This document shows, piece by piece, positions 8,886-19,121 of a stretch of DNA of 31,342 bases. The stretch comes from a virus, in IMG/VR virus record IMGVR_UViG_3300042356_001153, positions 1-31,342 of that record; one strand, written 5' to 3'. A program made the translations under genes and the position numbers. Numbering within the stretch: the stretch's first letter is position 1; each line of letters begins with the position of its first letter. The notes under the pieces are model-generated. The model was not told where the DNA came from. It searched no databases and saw nothing but the letters and a program-made list of their open reading frames with translations.

Positions 8886-9713
8886 TTAAGGTTGGTTAAC
8901 GTACTCATACCATTTTATGGAACTAGTTGTTCCAACTCTATTATTAGTCAGATTGTATATTGAATACGTGTATTTATCATAATCTAATACCACTTTTTGA
9001 TAGAAGTATTTAGATTCATCAAATAAAAACTTATTTGGTAAATTAGATTGGGGTGTTGTCATCATTCTCATAAACCCACCAAGTCTACCGTTAAAAAACT
9101 TAGCACTCATATAAAATGTTGAAATGTCAATTGTTTTTTTGTCTCTAATCCAATAAATAAAAAACCCTTCTTTATCACCAACAAAATCAAGTTTGAAAAT
9201 CGGAGTTTTTATATTAACATTAGGAATAATTGGTGATATACTTGCGGATTCCGTCGCCCCTTGTTGTGTTGGTATTATTATAGTAAAATACAGTGTTTGA
9301 TTCGCAGATTGATTAGTATCATAAAAATCCAATTTAAAAAATGATTTGGTAAATGGATTTTCGTAATAATAAATCTGAGAGGACGTAAACCCTTCATTAA
9401 GATAAGTAGGTGCCCAATCAGTCGATGTTGCCACTAAAATATCACTTCCTGTTCCCGGATTATTATCAAAAAAATTAAACTCGTAATTAAGTTCAGTTTT
9501 GGTATTATTGGTATGAAAATCGTGCGAAAATCTTATAATTTCATAATCTCTTGGACCACCGATTATCTGTTCAATAACATCTTCTTCATATAATTCAATA
9601 CTCTCATCTCTACCTAAGAAATCCCATTTAATTTCTATTGGTATATTAATATACCCATCATTTTCAGGTATGGTAAATCTATAACTATTCACAGGCATCA
9701 ATTGTTGGGTCAT
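8886..9713 (-). CDS. Tail/baseplate structural protein of unknown role, 275 aa
   Basis: Not recognised. Beta-rich and aromatic, with no membrane segment or catalytic motif. The frame is open from a TTG at 9716, but the ATG at 9713 is the better start. A further in-frame ATG lies at 9698. With the 9713 start it overlaps the end of the 587-aa gene by 29 bases, longer than the 1-4 base overlaps typical of this operon, so the true start may be the 9698 ATG (14-base overlap). Residues near the N-terminus (RFTIPENDGYINIPIEIKW) look like paired strands. Context within the baseplate operon supports a virion protein. Confidence 0.5.
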   Translation of the reverse strand: MTQQLMPVNSYRFTIPENDGYINIPIEIKWDFLGRDESIELYEEDVIEQIIGGPRDYEIIRFSHDFHTNNTKTELNYEFNFFDNNPGTGSDILVATSTDWAPTYLNEGFTSSQIYYYENPFTKSFFKLDFYDTNQSANQTLYFTIIIPTQQGATESASISPIIPNVNIKTPIFKLDFVGDKEGFFIYWIRDKKTIDISTFYMSAKFFNGRLGGFMRMMTTPQSNLPNKFLFDESKYFYQKVVLDYDKYTYSIYNLTNNRVGTTSSIKWYEYVNQP

Positions 9714-11448
9714 CAATTAAATTATCACTAACAAAATTAGTTCCTTCAGGTATTATCCTAAATACATAGTTTTTATAAGGATAATGTTTACCATTTAAAA
9801 ATGGGTAATCAACACCTCTACCATCTTGGTCTAAAAACCCATAAGTATATATGTCCCTCCAAACAAACGAATCACTATATATTGAATAATATGAGTAATC
9901 CGGTAAATTACCCGTATTAAGACCTCCTTCCTCAACGTAATCTGAATATACTCTAATTGTTAATTTATGATGTGGTTGATAATAATAACCCATCATATTA
10001 TTATAATTTTGGTTAGGTCTTTCTTTAATATCAAAAACATTATTGTTATAAACAAACTTATGATATAATGTTGACACTGTTCTTTCCATTTGGTCAAAAT
10101 CATTCCACTCGCATAAATCACCATCAATCACATCCCCTTTTTTTAAAGAATTCACATAATTAAAAATGTCTGTCACAGGATTATTTCCAACATTAGTTGT
10201 TCTAGAATAAAATCCCATAGTAACAGGCATTGACGAGTCCACATTTGTTTTATCCCACCAAGAATCAGGATTACCATTAACCAAAGGTAAGTTAAATTCA
10301 TACCCTTGCTTTAATTTATAACCTGTATTAAACATCCAACCAAAATAACCTTTCCAAATAACAGTAAAAAATAATTCAGTTATTGGTCTTTTTTGATTAT
10401 CTCTTAATGGTTTTATATCAAAATCACAATTAAATGTTAATGAGTATGACTGAGAACCTTCCTTAACTGAAACTCTCTCAATTTTATTTGGTGTGAAACC
10501 ACTACTTTCAAATTTTTTTGTTTTACCAAACACATTTTGTTCAAAACCCGATTTAACCAAAACCGCATCTTCAGGATTTGATAATATTTTTAATTCTTTA
10601 ACATAGTATTTTGATATTGTATCAACAGGGTTATTAATATCAATAACTCTTTTAAATGTCCCTTTTTGTCCGTTAAAAAAAACATTACCGGTAAATCCAT
10701 AATTAAATATGTTGAATATGTATTCATTACTTCCTACAGTACCATCACCAAATGAATAGATTTCAAAGTAATCATTACCTAAATAACTAAAACTAAGTTT
10801 TACATATTCACCTTCATTCAATCCGTGTTTAACAAAACATTTAAAACTAACCAAATTATTACCACTATCCACAATATTTGTAATAACAAATGGAATACCA
10901 TCACCTGACACCCAATTAAACACACCATTAGAATTCGTACACACTAAATTTTTACTGTAATTATTATTAAACGGATAAGTTAAAAAATGATTCCAATTGT
11001 ACGTACTAGCACTTTTAGTGACAAAATCTATATGATTATTTGGTGGTATTGTATATCCAGAAGTATTATAATCAGTTCTAATAAAATCAAACTCATTATA
11101 TTGGGGAAAACCTTTCCACCATATTGATTGTGGGTCACTTAAACATTGTTGTTTCGCCAATTCTTTAACATCCACATAGTACAAATTATTTTCAAATGGT
11201 TCATAATTAGTTTTACCTGTGTAAGCATTTTTAAATAAAATAGAAAACTTACTTGTTGGTCTAAATGTACTTGATTTCTGTCTTTCATTATCAAAAACTT
11301 GTTCTAAACTTACATTAGCACTTCTATCATATTCAACAATTTCTTTTACACTTTGTACTAAAGGTATCTGTATCGCAGATGATAACTCAGGTGCTGATTT
11401 GTACCTTAAAGTACTTAAAACTATTCTTATGTCTTTATTATTCCCCAT
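9685..11448 (-). CDS. Tail/baseplate structural protein of unknown role, 587 aa
   Basis: Not recognised as a named family. The sequence is rich in Asn, Tyr, Phe, Gly and Ser, typical of virion beta-structures. No signal peptide, transmembrane helix or enzyme motif is visible. It begins two bases after the stop of the 1919-aa giant gene (TAA-AA-ATG) and ends in TAG, one of the few non-TAA/TGA stops here. Its tail overlaps the start of the next gene. It belongs to the run of structural genes after gp25 and gp6 homologues, where T4 carries its peripheral baseplate proteins (gp7 to gp12), so a peripheral baseplate or fibre-attachment role is a reasonable guess. Confidence 0.5.
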   Translation of the reverse strand: MGNNKDIRIVLSTLRYKSAPELSSAIQIPLVQSVKEIVEYDRSANVSLEQVFDNERQKSSTFRPTSKFSILFKNAYTGKTNYEPFENNLYYVDVKELAKQQCLSDPQSIWWKGFPQYNEFDFIRTDYNTSGYTIPPNNHIDFVTKSASTYNWNHFLTYPFNNNYSKNLVCTNSNGVFNWVSGDGIPFVITNIVDSGNNLVSFKCFVKHGLNEGEYVKLSFSYLGNDYFEIYSFGDGTVGSNEYIFNIFNYGFTGNVFFNGQKGTFKRVIDINNPVDTISKYYVKELKILSNPEDAVLVKSGFEQNVFGKTKKFESSGFTPNKIERVSVKEGSQSYSLTFNCDFDIKPLRDNQKRPITELFFTVIWKGYFGWMFNTGYKLKQGYEFNLPLVNGNPDSWWDKTNVDSSMPVTMGFYSRTTNVGNNPVTDIFNYVNSLKKGDVIDGDLCEWNDFDQMERTVSTLYHKFVYNNNVFDIKERPNQNYNNMMGYYYQPHHKLTIRVYSDYVEEGGLNTGNLPDYSYYSIYSDSFVWRDIYTYGFLDQDGRGVDYPFLNGKHYPYKNYVFRIIPEGTNFVSDNLIDDPTIDACE

Positions 11449-11450
11449 TT

Positions 11451-14400
11451 TTAATCTGTAAATATGTCACTATCTATCCATTTTCTAGTAAATCTATCAA
11501 ACGCAGATTTACCTTGTGTTAATCCAAAATAAAAATAGAACGGTGCTCCTGTGTTAATTACTCTCTCAGAATATGGCACATTATCACCTGGTGAGTTTGT
11601 ATCCCAATATAATGTGTCAGCATTTTGGACAGGTGGCGTCGAACCATCTACAGAATAAATATTACCTCTATAGTATTTTGTAATCGTACTACCTTTAGTT
11701 CTAAAGTATCTTGAACTTCTTAATAACCTATCAAGGTTCTGATAACCGTAACTAAAGAATGTTGTTGCCGAAAAAGGTTCAGTATGCCATTCATTTAATT
11801 GATTACCAAAAATACTATCAGGTTTATAAGGACCAAATAATGCTGATGGGTTTGGGTCTTCACCATCTGAATTAGGGTTAAAATTTTTCTTAATATACCA
11901 CTGATAATATGGAACAACTTGTGTTTTAACATTAAAATATTCAAATGCACAATTTGCATTATTAATTGTACTTTCATCAGTAATAATAGTTCGTTTAGGT
12001 GTAATATAATCCCTAATTTGTGTGTTAGATGAGAAATACACACCAATAATCGCATCATTAGAATTAGCACCATTATAAAAGACATCGGTACAACTATTAT
12101 AATTCTCATCACTAAAACCAATAGTTCCTAACTCAGAGTTAATACTGTTCATTTGAGCATAATCACCATCAATTTTCAAATTTTCACGACTAAAGTAGGT
12201 TAGAATTTGACCAACACCCAAAATACCCAATATCTTATCTAACGAACTCTTATTTATCAATCTCGAAATTATGAAAGTATTTAACAAATCACTCACATCT
12301 TTAAATGTTGTCGTATCTAAGTTTTTCATAACGTACCCGTCATAATCATTTGAAAAAACAATCTCTTGAGTGTAAATGTCTCTAGGACCTAAATCCGTGA
12401 TAGTAGTCGGAAACATTAAATTTTTCTGATTACCCCCAAAACTTTTATTTGTAAACCAATTTTTTGGACTTTGACGACCAATAAATGTTTTATCGGTTGA
12501 ATTATACGGACTACTTCTATAATAGAAATTATTAGATTCAGTGTTAAAATAAACCATATTTTTACAAAAACAATTATATGGTTTATTCCTCAACTTAGGA
12601 TTAGGTTCAGTCGGACTTGTGAATCGTCGTGAATTAACGAATGAAAACGAGTACAATGTACCATTTATCCAATTATTTGTAAAATAATGTGAGAAAACAT
12701 TTCGACAAGCCCCAAATGTAATCACCATTCTTGCCCTCCATTCAGTTAATAACTTATAATCAAAAATTAACGTTTCAAATGGTACTGTACACGTTATATA
12801 ACAACCTTGATTAAATATCTCTTCAGGTTGTGGTACACCAAATCTAGCGTTAGTTCCTTTAGGAATTCTATTACCCCAACAAGAACCAGGTCCTGATTGT
12901 GGTATTGGTTGTGTTTTATCACGAGGGTAATATGTGAAATTATTATTTTGATTAACATAATAACAATCTAAAGGTATCATACCTTCACAATTAAACGTAC
13001 CTAAGATATCCGCACAAGCTCCTGTTTCAGCGTTAGCCGCTTTTGAATCACCCGCACCACCAACACCTGAAACTGAGTTAACACCCCCATTTTGAATAAC
13101 ACCCCCGTCATCAGTTATTGTAAAATATGTGAAGTTATTGTTAGACATTAAAGTATAACTTAGTTCTCTAAGTGCCGGATTTTCATTAAGTTCCTCTACC
13201 GATGATGATGGTAATCTATCTGACCTCATAACCATTCGAGCATCACCATTACTTAAATTAATATTAACTTCAGGTAATGGTACTTGATTCTTAATAGCAA
13301 CACTATTATATGTCATACTAATGAACCAACTAGCTTGTGTCCAACCACGACCTGTTTCTAATAATGAAATTAATCGTCGATAATATGTTAGTTGTACGTT
13401 TTGTCCTGGAAACCAATTTGGATAACAACAAACCGGAAATCCAGCAATAGTACACGCCGGAATACAATCACCATTCTCATAAGTTATATAGAAAAAATTG
13501 TTGTCTCGTTGACTTATATTAAGTGATGCTAAATTACCCCCTTCAATAATCTCATTTGGGTAATAACCCCTATTATTATTAGTTCCAGGAACATTAGGGT
13601 ACAACCAAATCATTTTATTACCCCAACCTCTAAACCAAGGTGCTAAACCATTATCTTGATTGTTATAATCAGGTTGTACATCAATATAACCACCTAAAGC
13701 ATTACCTTCAGGACCACCCCAATTCACATTACCATTATAGTTAATTCTAAGACCTTTACCTGTTGAGGTTGCTGAATTTTGAGTACCTTTACCATAATTA
13801 TTAAAACAATTATCAGCCATACTTTCATCCAACATTGAATAATAGGTGTGTGCCGTCGTTGAGAATGGTCTAAAACACGCATAATCAGCCGGTCGATAAA
13901 ATGGGTCTCTTCCCGGTGGATTATATGGTTGACAATTTATTGGGTCACCATTAGCATCATAAGTACAAGTTGTCGGGTCATCTTGAGGACCAATTGCCAA
14001 ACTAGTTAACGCTGGTTTCCACATAAAAGTTGAGTGAAACAAATATTGATTACTGTACGTATCTATAAGATTATTGTCAGTGATTGTATGTTTAACACAT
14101 CTAATACCACCTTGAACCGGAATGTTCATTCTCATTTTATCCAATGTAACAATTTTCTTACCCCAATCCTTTTGACTATATAATTTACTCAAATCATACG
14201 AAATTGTCGTTTTTGGTGAATTAGGGTCAACACCTCTAACAAAAAACACAACCCTTAAACTATCTGATTTATCAATATAACCCCTAATATATGGTTTTGG
14301 TGGCGGAGCACTATAAGTTGCATGATAATGTTGTATATCACTAAGACCATGCGGCATATTTATACTCAACAGACTAGGAGTTACTTGTACTCTTTGAGTT

Positions 14401-17210
14401 GAAACAATTGAGTAATTAGCGTTAATAACTCTTTCATAAAACGAATCCGGTAAATTAGAACCTAATGCAGTTACCGCATCAACATAATCTTTTACTGAGA
14501 CATTCTCAATTACTTGAAGATACTCCAAGTCCATCGCAAATTTATGATAACTGTCTTCTGAACCACCGGTAATAGTATATACAGTTTGTAAATTCACACC
14601 TTGACCATTAGAAACTTCACCTTGATTCGGGTCAGCGTATGTTACAGTAACCTGTGCAACATTAATTTTTTTACTACCATTATATGGGACACCAATAGTT
14701 TTACCTGTAATACTATTAGTTCCTAAATCATTAGATGGTAAGACATTTGATAAATTAACATCTTTAGTTTTTGATGGGTCAACAGTTGTTAACATACCCC
14801 CAATTGGGAAATTTGAACTTTCAGTAGAATCAACTAATACCGCAATGACATTATCTAAATGGTATGACCCATTAAATTGATTATTACTAACAGTTAAAGG
14901 ACCACCATTCATATCAGCATTAAATCTAACACCAATTTGATTCACACCACCACCAGGATTATCCGAAGTTTGATTAAAATATTTAGCTTTAACATTAAAC
15001 AAATTGAATCGTTCATGCCAAGGTAAATCTGTTGATTGTAATATTTTTTGGTCATTACCATAATTAAAAATACCCATACTTGGTGCTACACCTTTGTCAT
15101 TGTCTTTACCATTAGTCGGTAAACCTGTTATAAAATAAACATCATTACTTGCATATGGTGTAAAGGCACCTGGAGTATCAGGGATAGGATAAGGTCTTTT
15201 TGAAAACGCCCCGTCTATTACAAGGTCAGCATTAGGTGAGTTACCTTCTTCAACAGGGTCATTAGGGTCAGGTGGTACTGTTTTAGGTGCCGCTGGGTCA
15301 CAAACACATAATTCACAATCAGGAAAAGTCATATTAGGTAATGGTAAATAGGTATCTTTACATTTCCCTTCAATTGATTTCTCTCTATCCGTAAAATTAT
15401 TACACTTATCTCCCGCAAAACGTTTAAATGGATACCAACTTATCGCAGTAATAGAAAACCCCCTATCTTTTAACCAACACCAAAAAGACTTTAATGCACT
15501 TACAATTGGTAGAATAATATTACATAAAACCCAAAGATATAAATGATATACAAAAATAACAAGAAATAAAATAACATAAGCAATAATCATTAATATTTGG
15601 AATAGAATGTAAATAATATCAATCCTAAACATCGCATCATTTGACGGAAACTTATTATTTGTCGATTCACAAGTATCGTCAAGAATGTTTTTAATCGCAA
15701 TAATTCTGTTATTCGAATCACCTTTACGATATTCACTAATTAATTGAGATATTGTATATACTTTATTATATCTCATTTCATAGAATCTATCTTGACAATT
15801 GATAGCTTCTAATATCATTTCATCACCTAATGTAGTTACAGTACCATTATTAGATTTTTCACCATAATCATCCCAATCTAAACTAAACGCATATGATGCT
15901 TTAGCTGCACGACCATTATCTGTTGTTGGAACTGTACTACCATAATCACAAGGGTTGTCAAACCTACCAAAATTAGCCCTACTACCCGTCATTTTACCCG
16001 TTAACGGGTCAATACCGGATGATGTTGTCCATCCATACTCTTTAATATTTGGAACTAAATAATTTGCTCGTTTAACTCTTGCACCTAAATCTGTTGATTG
16101 ATTCCACATCACCTTAAATCTATATTTACCTTTAGTCGGTATACCTTTTTTAGGGTCATTAGAAATAACTTGTTCACCAAACTCATTAGTTACGACATAA
16201 TCCAAATTCATTGGTACGTCAAACATCCAAGTACCATTATCATCAATTACTTGACCACCCTCTTCCAATTCAGCTACCTCTAACGAAGGTCTTCCTTTCG
16301 AATCCATTTTTATAGTTTGTCTAATCGCCTGTATTTGACCAGGCCCTGTAATTAAACTACATAAACTACCGGATTTTAACGTTGGTTTACAATTTCTTTT
16401 TAATGCAAGGTCTTCGTCTGTTGATATTAACGACCCCATAAAAATAGCCGTTGGTCGTATTGTTATATTTTTTTCAGCTGACAAATCAAAATCGGTTCTT
16501 GTAATACCCACCTCACAAACATTTTCATCACCCCAAAATGGTTCAACCGCAATATTCCTATTAATAGTAATAATTTGAGGTAATTCATTTAAATTGCTCG
16601 ATGATTTAAATTTAGTACCATCAACTTGTTGTGGTGTTGCAACACCCATTCGTATCATATCTTGAGGTGACAATGAAAACTCACCAATATCTGATAAGTC
16701 AATATTAACAACAACTGTTTGGACCCCAAGAGGTACTCCCAATATCATATAATCACCACTTTCATTTGTAACTGAATTATACTTATAATATTTGTCGTAA
16801 ATTTCTATTTTAGTTGGATTAGTTAGAACATCTTGTCGTGTAAAAAAAGACCCTGTTGGTACGTGATTACTGTATGATGGTTCTGTTGGTAATAAATTAT
16901 AAAGGAATCCATCACCATTTAACTTTGTTAAATTTTTATAAGGATACAAATCCGCAATTATCGGATTATTAATTTCGTCATCATCTGATAATGGGACGAA
17001 CACTGAAACTTTAGCGTTTGGAACACCAAACCCATTATTAATACTTACTCTACCAATTATGACACCATAATCTGAGCATCTCCTGTTATACACATCACTT
17101 TGAAGGACCTTTATAGATAATACTTCAAGTGATTCGAAATCTTGGTCTAACTTAACTCTAATTGATTTATCGACACCAACCGTTGTTCTTATTCTGTATG
17201 AATTTGACAT
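11451..17210 (-). CDS. Giant baseplate/tail protein with internal hydrophobic segment, 1919 aa
   Basis: The largest gene of the window. Residues about 48-172 look like a carboxypeptidase-regulatory-like beta-sandwich: Gly-Arg-Val, then Val-Pro-Asn-Ala-Lys-Val-Ser-Val-Phe, then Thr-Asn-Glu-Ser-Gly-Asp-Tyr-x-Ile-x-Gly-Val-Pro. Residues about 530-572 form an almost uninterrupted hydrophobic stretch (Ile, Leu, Phe, Val, Tyr), long enough for one or two membrane helices, followed by Trp-rich Phe-Trp-Cys-Trp-Leu. A cysteine cluster (two single Cys, then CELCVC) follows at about 603-637. The remainder is Asn/Gly/Tyr-rich with many Cys, as in a long fibre-like or sheet protein. It directly follows the gp6 homologue, the position of gp7 in T4. 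It is preceded by a 71-base leader with an inverted repeat and the TATTTAT motif. Virion location is inferred; no enzyme domain seen. Confidence 0.6.
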   Translation of the reverse strand: MSNSYRIRTTVGVDKSIRVKLDQDFESLEVLSIKVLQSDVYNRRCSDYGVIIGRVSINNGFGVPNAKVSVFVPLSDDDEINNPIIADLYPYKNLTKLNGDGFLYNLLPTEPSYSNHVPTGSFFTRQDVLTNPTKIEIYDKYYKYNSVTNESGDYMILGVPLGVQTVVVNIDLSDIGEFSLSPQDMIRMGVATPQQVDGTKFKSSSNLNELPQIITINRNIAVEPFWGDENVCEVGITRTDFDLSAEKNITIRPTAIFMGSLISTDEDLALKRNCKPTLKSGSLCSLITGPGQIQAIRQTIKMDSKGRPSLEVAELEEGGQVIDDNGTWMFDVPMNLDYVVTNEFGEQVISNDPKKGIPTKGKYRFKVMWNQSTDLGARVKRANYLVPNIKEYGWTTSSGIDPLTGKMTGSRANFGRFDNPCDYGSTVPTTDNGRAAKASYAFSLDWDDYGEKSNNGTVTTLGDEMILEAINCQDRFYEMRYNKVYTISQLISEYRKGDSNNRIIAIKNILDDTCESTNNKFPSNDAMFRIDIIYILFQILMIIAYVILFLVIFVYHLYLWVLCNIILPIVSALKSFWCWLKDRGFSITAISWYPFKRFAGDKCNNFTDREKSIEGKCKDTYLPLPNMTFPDCELCVCDPAAPKTVPPDPNDPVEEGNSPNADLVIDGAFSKRPYPIPDTPGAFTPYASNDVYFITGLPTNGKDNDKGVAPSMGIFNYGNDQKILQSTDLPWHERFNLFNVKAKYFNQTSDNPGGGVNQIGVRFNADMNGGPLTVSNNQFNGSYHLDNVIAVLVDSTESSNFPIGGMLTTVDPSKTKDVNLSNVLPSNDLGTNSITGKTIGVPYNGSKKINVAQVTVTYADPNQGEVSNGQGVNLQTVYTITGGSEDSYHKFAMDLEYLQVIENVSVKDYVDAVTALGSNLPDSFYERVINANYSIVSTQRVQVTPSLLSINMPHGLSDIQHYHATYSAPPPKPYIRGYIDKSDSLRVVFFVRGVDPNSPKTTISYDLSKLYSQKDWGKKIVTLDKMRMNIPVQGGIRCVKHTITDNNLIDTYSNQYLFHSTFMWKPALTSLAIGPQDDPTTCTYDANGDPINCQPYNPPGRDPFYRPADYACFRPFSTTAHTYYSMLDESMADNCFNNYGKGTQNSATSTGKGLRINYNGNVNWGGPEGNALGGYIDVQPDYNNQDNGLAPWFRGWGNKMIWLYPNVPGTNNNRGYYPNEIIEGGNLASLNISQRDNNFFYITYENGDCIPACTIAGFPVCCYPNWFPGQNVQLTYYRRLISLLETGRGWTQASWFISMTYNSVAIKNQVPLPEVNINLSNGDARMVMRSDRLPSSSVEELNENPALRELSYTLMSNNNFTYFTITDDGGVIQNGGVNSVSGVGGAGDSKAANAETGACADILGTFNCEGMIPLDCYYVNQNNNFTYYPRDKTQPIPQSGPGSCWGNRIPKGTNARFGVPQPEEIFNQGCYITCTVPFETLIFDYKLLTEWRARMVITFGACRNVFSHYFTNNWINGTLYSFSFVNSRRFTSPTEPNPKLRNKPYNCFCKNMVYFNTESNNFYYRSSPYNSTDKTFIGRQSPKNWFTNKSFGGNQKNLMFPTTITDLGPRDIYTQEIVFSNDYDGYVMKNLDTTTFKDVSDLLNTFIISRLINKSSLDKILGILGVGQILTYFSRENLKIDGDYAQMNSINSELGTIGFSDENYNSCTDVFYNGANSNDAIIGVYFSSNTQIRDYITPKRTIITDESTINNANCAFEYFNVKTQVVPYYQWYIKKNFNPNSDGEDPNPSALFGPYKPDSIFGNQLNEWHTEPFSATTFFSYGYQNLDRLLRSSRYFRTKGSTITKYYRGNIYSVDGSTPPVQNADTLYWDTNSPGDNVPYSERVINTGAPFYFYFGLTQGKSAFDRFTRKWIDSDIFTD

Positions 17211-17216
17211 TATTTT

Positions 17217-17253
17217 CTTTTAAAATAAATAGTTTATATACTATTTTTAAAAG
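17217..17253. repeat. Imperfect inverted repeat in leader of the 1919-aa gene
   Basis: The inner arms AAATAGT (17227-17233) and ACTATTT (17240-17246) flank a 6-base loop. Outer arms CTTTTAA (17217-17223) and TTAAAAG (17247-17253) can extend the stem after a 3-base bulge. It has very little G or C, so it is a poor terminator. Its place 7 bases before the giant gene suggests it may shape that leader or a local promoter. Confidence 0.4.
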
Positions 17254-17281
17254 ATAATTGATAAATTTTCAAAATAAATCA

Positions 17282-19120
17282 TCAACTAAAATTAGTTACT
17301 GATAGATTCTTAACTCGAATATTAATATCGTTATTTGGATATCTAATTTGGTACGTTTGACTTGGTTCTGCAAATATAGTTTCATCAATTAATTCAATTT
17401 CTCTAGTGTCTTTATCAAGATATCTTTGTGATGTTTGAGATGATGAGTATTGACCACCAACTTTATTAAATACTGATATACCAGCAACACTAACAACACC
17501 GTTAGTTGCTTGAATTAATCGTCTAATTTCAGAGACATTAACATTTTCACCCATTTGTCTATTACCTGGTTCAAAATAATCAGATACTATATTAATTACT
17601 TGAGTAATTAATGAACCTTGGTTTTGACTACTCTCCAAAACAACATCAATAGTAAAAGACAAATCAATAACATTAGCCACCTGAACCGAAATATAATCAT
17701 TCATCATTCGATAGTTAGATAAGTAATTAGCCACATTATTTTTTAATGTGTCAGAAACAATTTCAGTTAACTTACCATTCTCATCATATGATAACATTTT
17801 AATAACAACTTTGTTGTTTTCTTCCGTAATCGCAACTTTAGCAGGAGCACCAAATTGTGATGGCATTGTTCTAATTAAAGAATCATAATCGTTAACCGTA
17901 ACTGCCCTGTTTTGAGCTGAGAAGTTAAACGCCACTAAGTTTCTAACCTCTTCAATTGTTGGATAATCAGCTCCACCAATAGCCGCAGTTACGTTATTAC
18001 AAGACAATGAGTTAACAACATTCGTGTTTACTGACTCAGATGGTCCGTTAACGAAAAATGATACAGTCCCAATTTGTGTAATAACATTAACACCCAAATT
18101 ACTAACTTGACCTCCACCAACTCTATACTGAACGAATAGTGTTGTATTTGATTTTAATGTACTACCTAACGCAAAGTTATTTGAATATTTGTATAAATTT
18201 AGATTATATCCGTTTCTAGCAAACTCTCTTAATTGTTCATCAGCAGATTGATTACCACCTCCAAATGTCATTTTAAAATAACCTTCAGGTGTGAATTCAG
18301 TTATAAATTTATCATTTACCGACAAATATTTACCAACTTTAATACCAGGACTATCAGACACTTTAGTTGGGTCTTCAACGAATACTCTGTCTTCCGCCAA
18401 CGCTTTAACCTCATACCATCTATTATCAAGCCCCAAAAACTCTTGGTTTGAAGGGACATTACCATATTGTGTTCCGTCTTTTAATAAAACACTTGTGACC
18501 CCCAAAACATTTTTGTCAGGTAAAAACACTTCATAGAAAGGTTTAACATCATTAGGTGTTATAACTTTTTTATATACTTTTGTAACTCCATTAACTACCG
18601 TCTCTCTTTTAACAATCGTATAATTTATTAACTTATTATTAGAGTCGAAATTAGGTATTTTTAAACGATTAGGAAAACCATCACCACTAATTGGTGATGC
18701 AAAATCAATATCATACACAGTTTCAAAAGCTTGTCCAGCACCATTCACCTGAGAACCTCGTCTTAATATACCACAGTATCTTAAATCTTCTTTATCTCCG
18801 TAAGCCGGCACTGTAATTGATAAATCCACCAACGCAACTGAGGGTCTTTGACCCGGTATTTTTAAACCATAAGTTCTTGCGATATTATATATTGAAGACC
18901 TTTGTTGTGCAAATTGTAAAACCGTTTCTTGAATACTTCTATCAATATTGAAGTGTAAGTTATCAGTAACTGCCGCGTTCAAATCTAAGAACACCGAGAA
19001 AATCGCCGCGTCATTAACGTTCTCAATTAAATCAGGATAATACGTTCTTGTAAAATTAATTAACTCAGTTCTTATTGACTGAAAATCTCTTGTAGTATAC
19101 GAAATCTTTTTATTAGCCAT
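17282..19120 (-). CDS. 6: Baseplate wedge protein, T4 gp6 / baseplate J family
   Basis: This 612-aa protein matches the T4 gp6 (baseplate J-like) pattern; T4 gp6 is about 660 aa. The N-terminus has the typical Tyr-Thr-Thr-Arg-Asp-Phe, an Ile-x-Asn-Val-Asn-Asp-Ala segment and a long helical region with Leu-Asp-Leu-Asn-Ala-Ala and Gln-Gln-Arg-Ser-Ser-Ile, then Ala-Arg-Thr-Tyr-Gly. In the middle the Asn-Arg-Ala-Val-Thr-Val-Asn-Asp-Tyr-Asp motif (about residues 407-416) is the J-family signature, where a central beta-domain begins. In contractile tails gp6 dimers join wedges into the inner ring that controls sheath contraction. It starts one base after the gp25 stop (TAA-T-ATG), so the two wedge proteins are translationally coupled. 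It ends with TGA, showing that TGA is a stop here. Confidence 0.9.
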   Translation of the reverse strand: MANKKISYTTRDFQSIRTELINFTRTYYPDLIENVNDAAIFSVFLDLNAAVTDNLHFNIDRSIQETVLQFAQQRSSIYNIARTYGLKIPGQRPSVALVDLSITVPAYGDKEDLRYCGILRRGSQVNGAGQAFETVYDIDFASPISGDGFPNRLKIPNFDSNNKLINYTIVKRETVVNGVTKVYKKVITPNDVKPFYEVFLPDKNVLGVTSVLLKDGTQYGNVPSNQEFLGLDNRWYEVKALAEDRVFVEDPTKVSDSPGIKVGKYLSVNDKFITEFTPEGYFKMTFGGGNQSADEQLREFARNGYNLNLYKYSNNFALGSTLKSNTTLFVQYRVGGGQVSNLGVNVITQIGTVSFFVNGPSESVNTNVVNSLSCNNVTAAIGGADYPTIEEVRNLVAFNFSAQNRAVTVNDYDSLIRTMPSQFGAPAKVAITEENNKVVIKMLSYDENGKLTEIVSDTLKNNVANYLSNYRMMNDYISVQVANVIDLSFTIDVVLESSQNQGSLITQVINIVSDYFEPGNRQMGENVNVSEIRRLIQATNGVVSVAGISVFNKVGGQYSSSQTSQRYLDKDTREIELIDETIFAEPSQTYQIRYPNNDINIRVKNLSVTNFS

Positions 19121-19121
19121 A

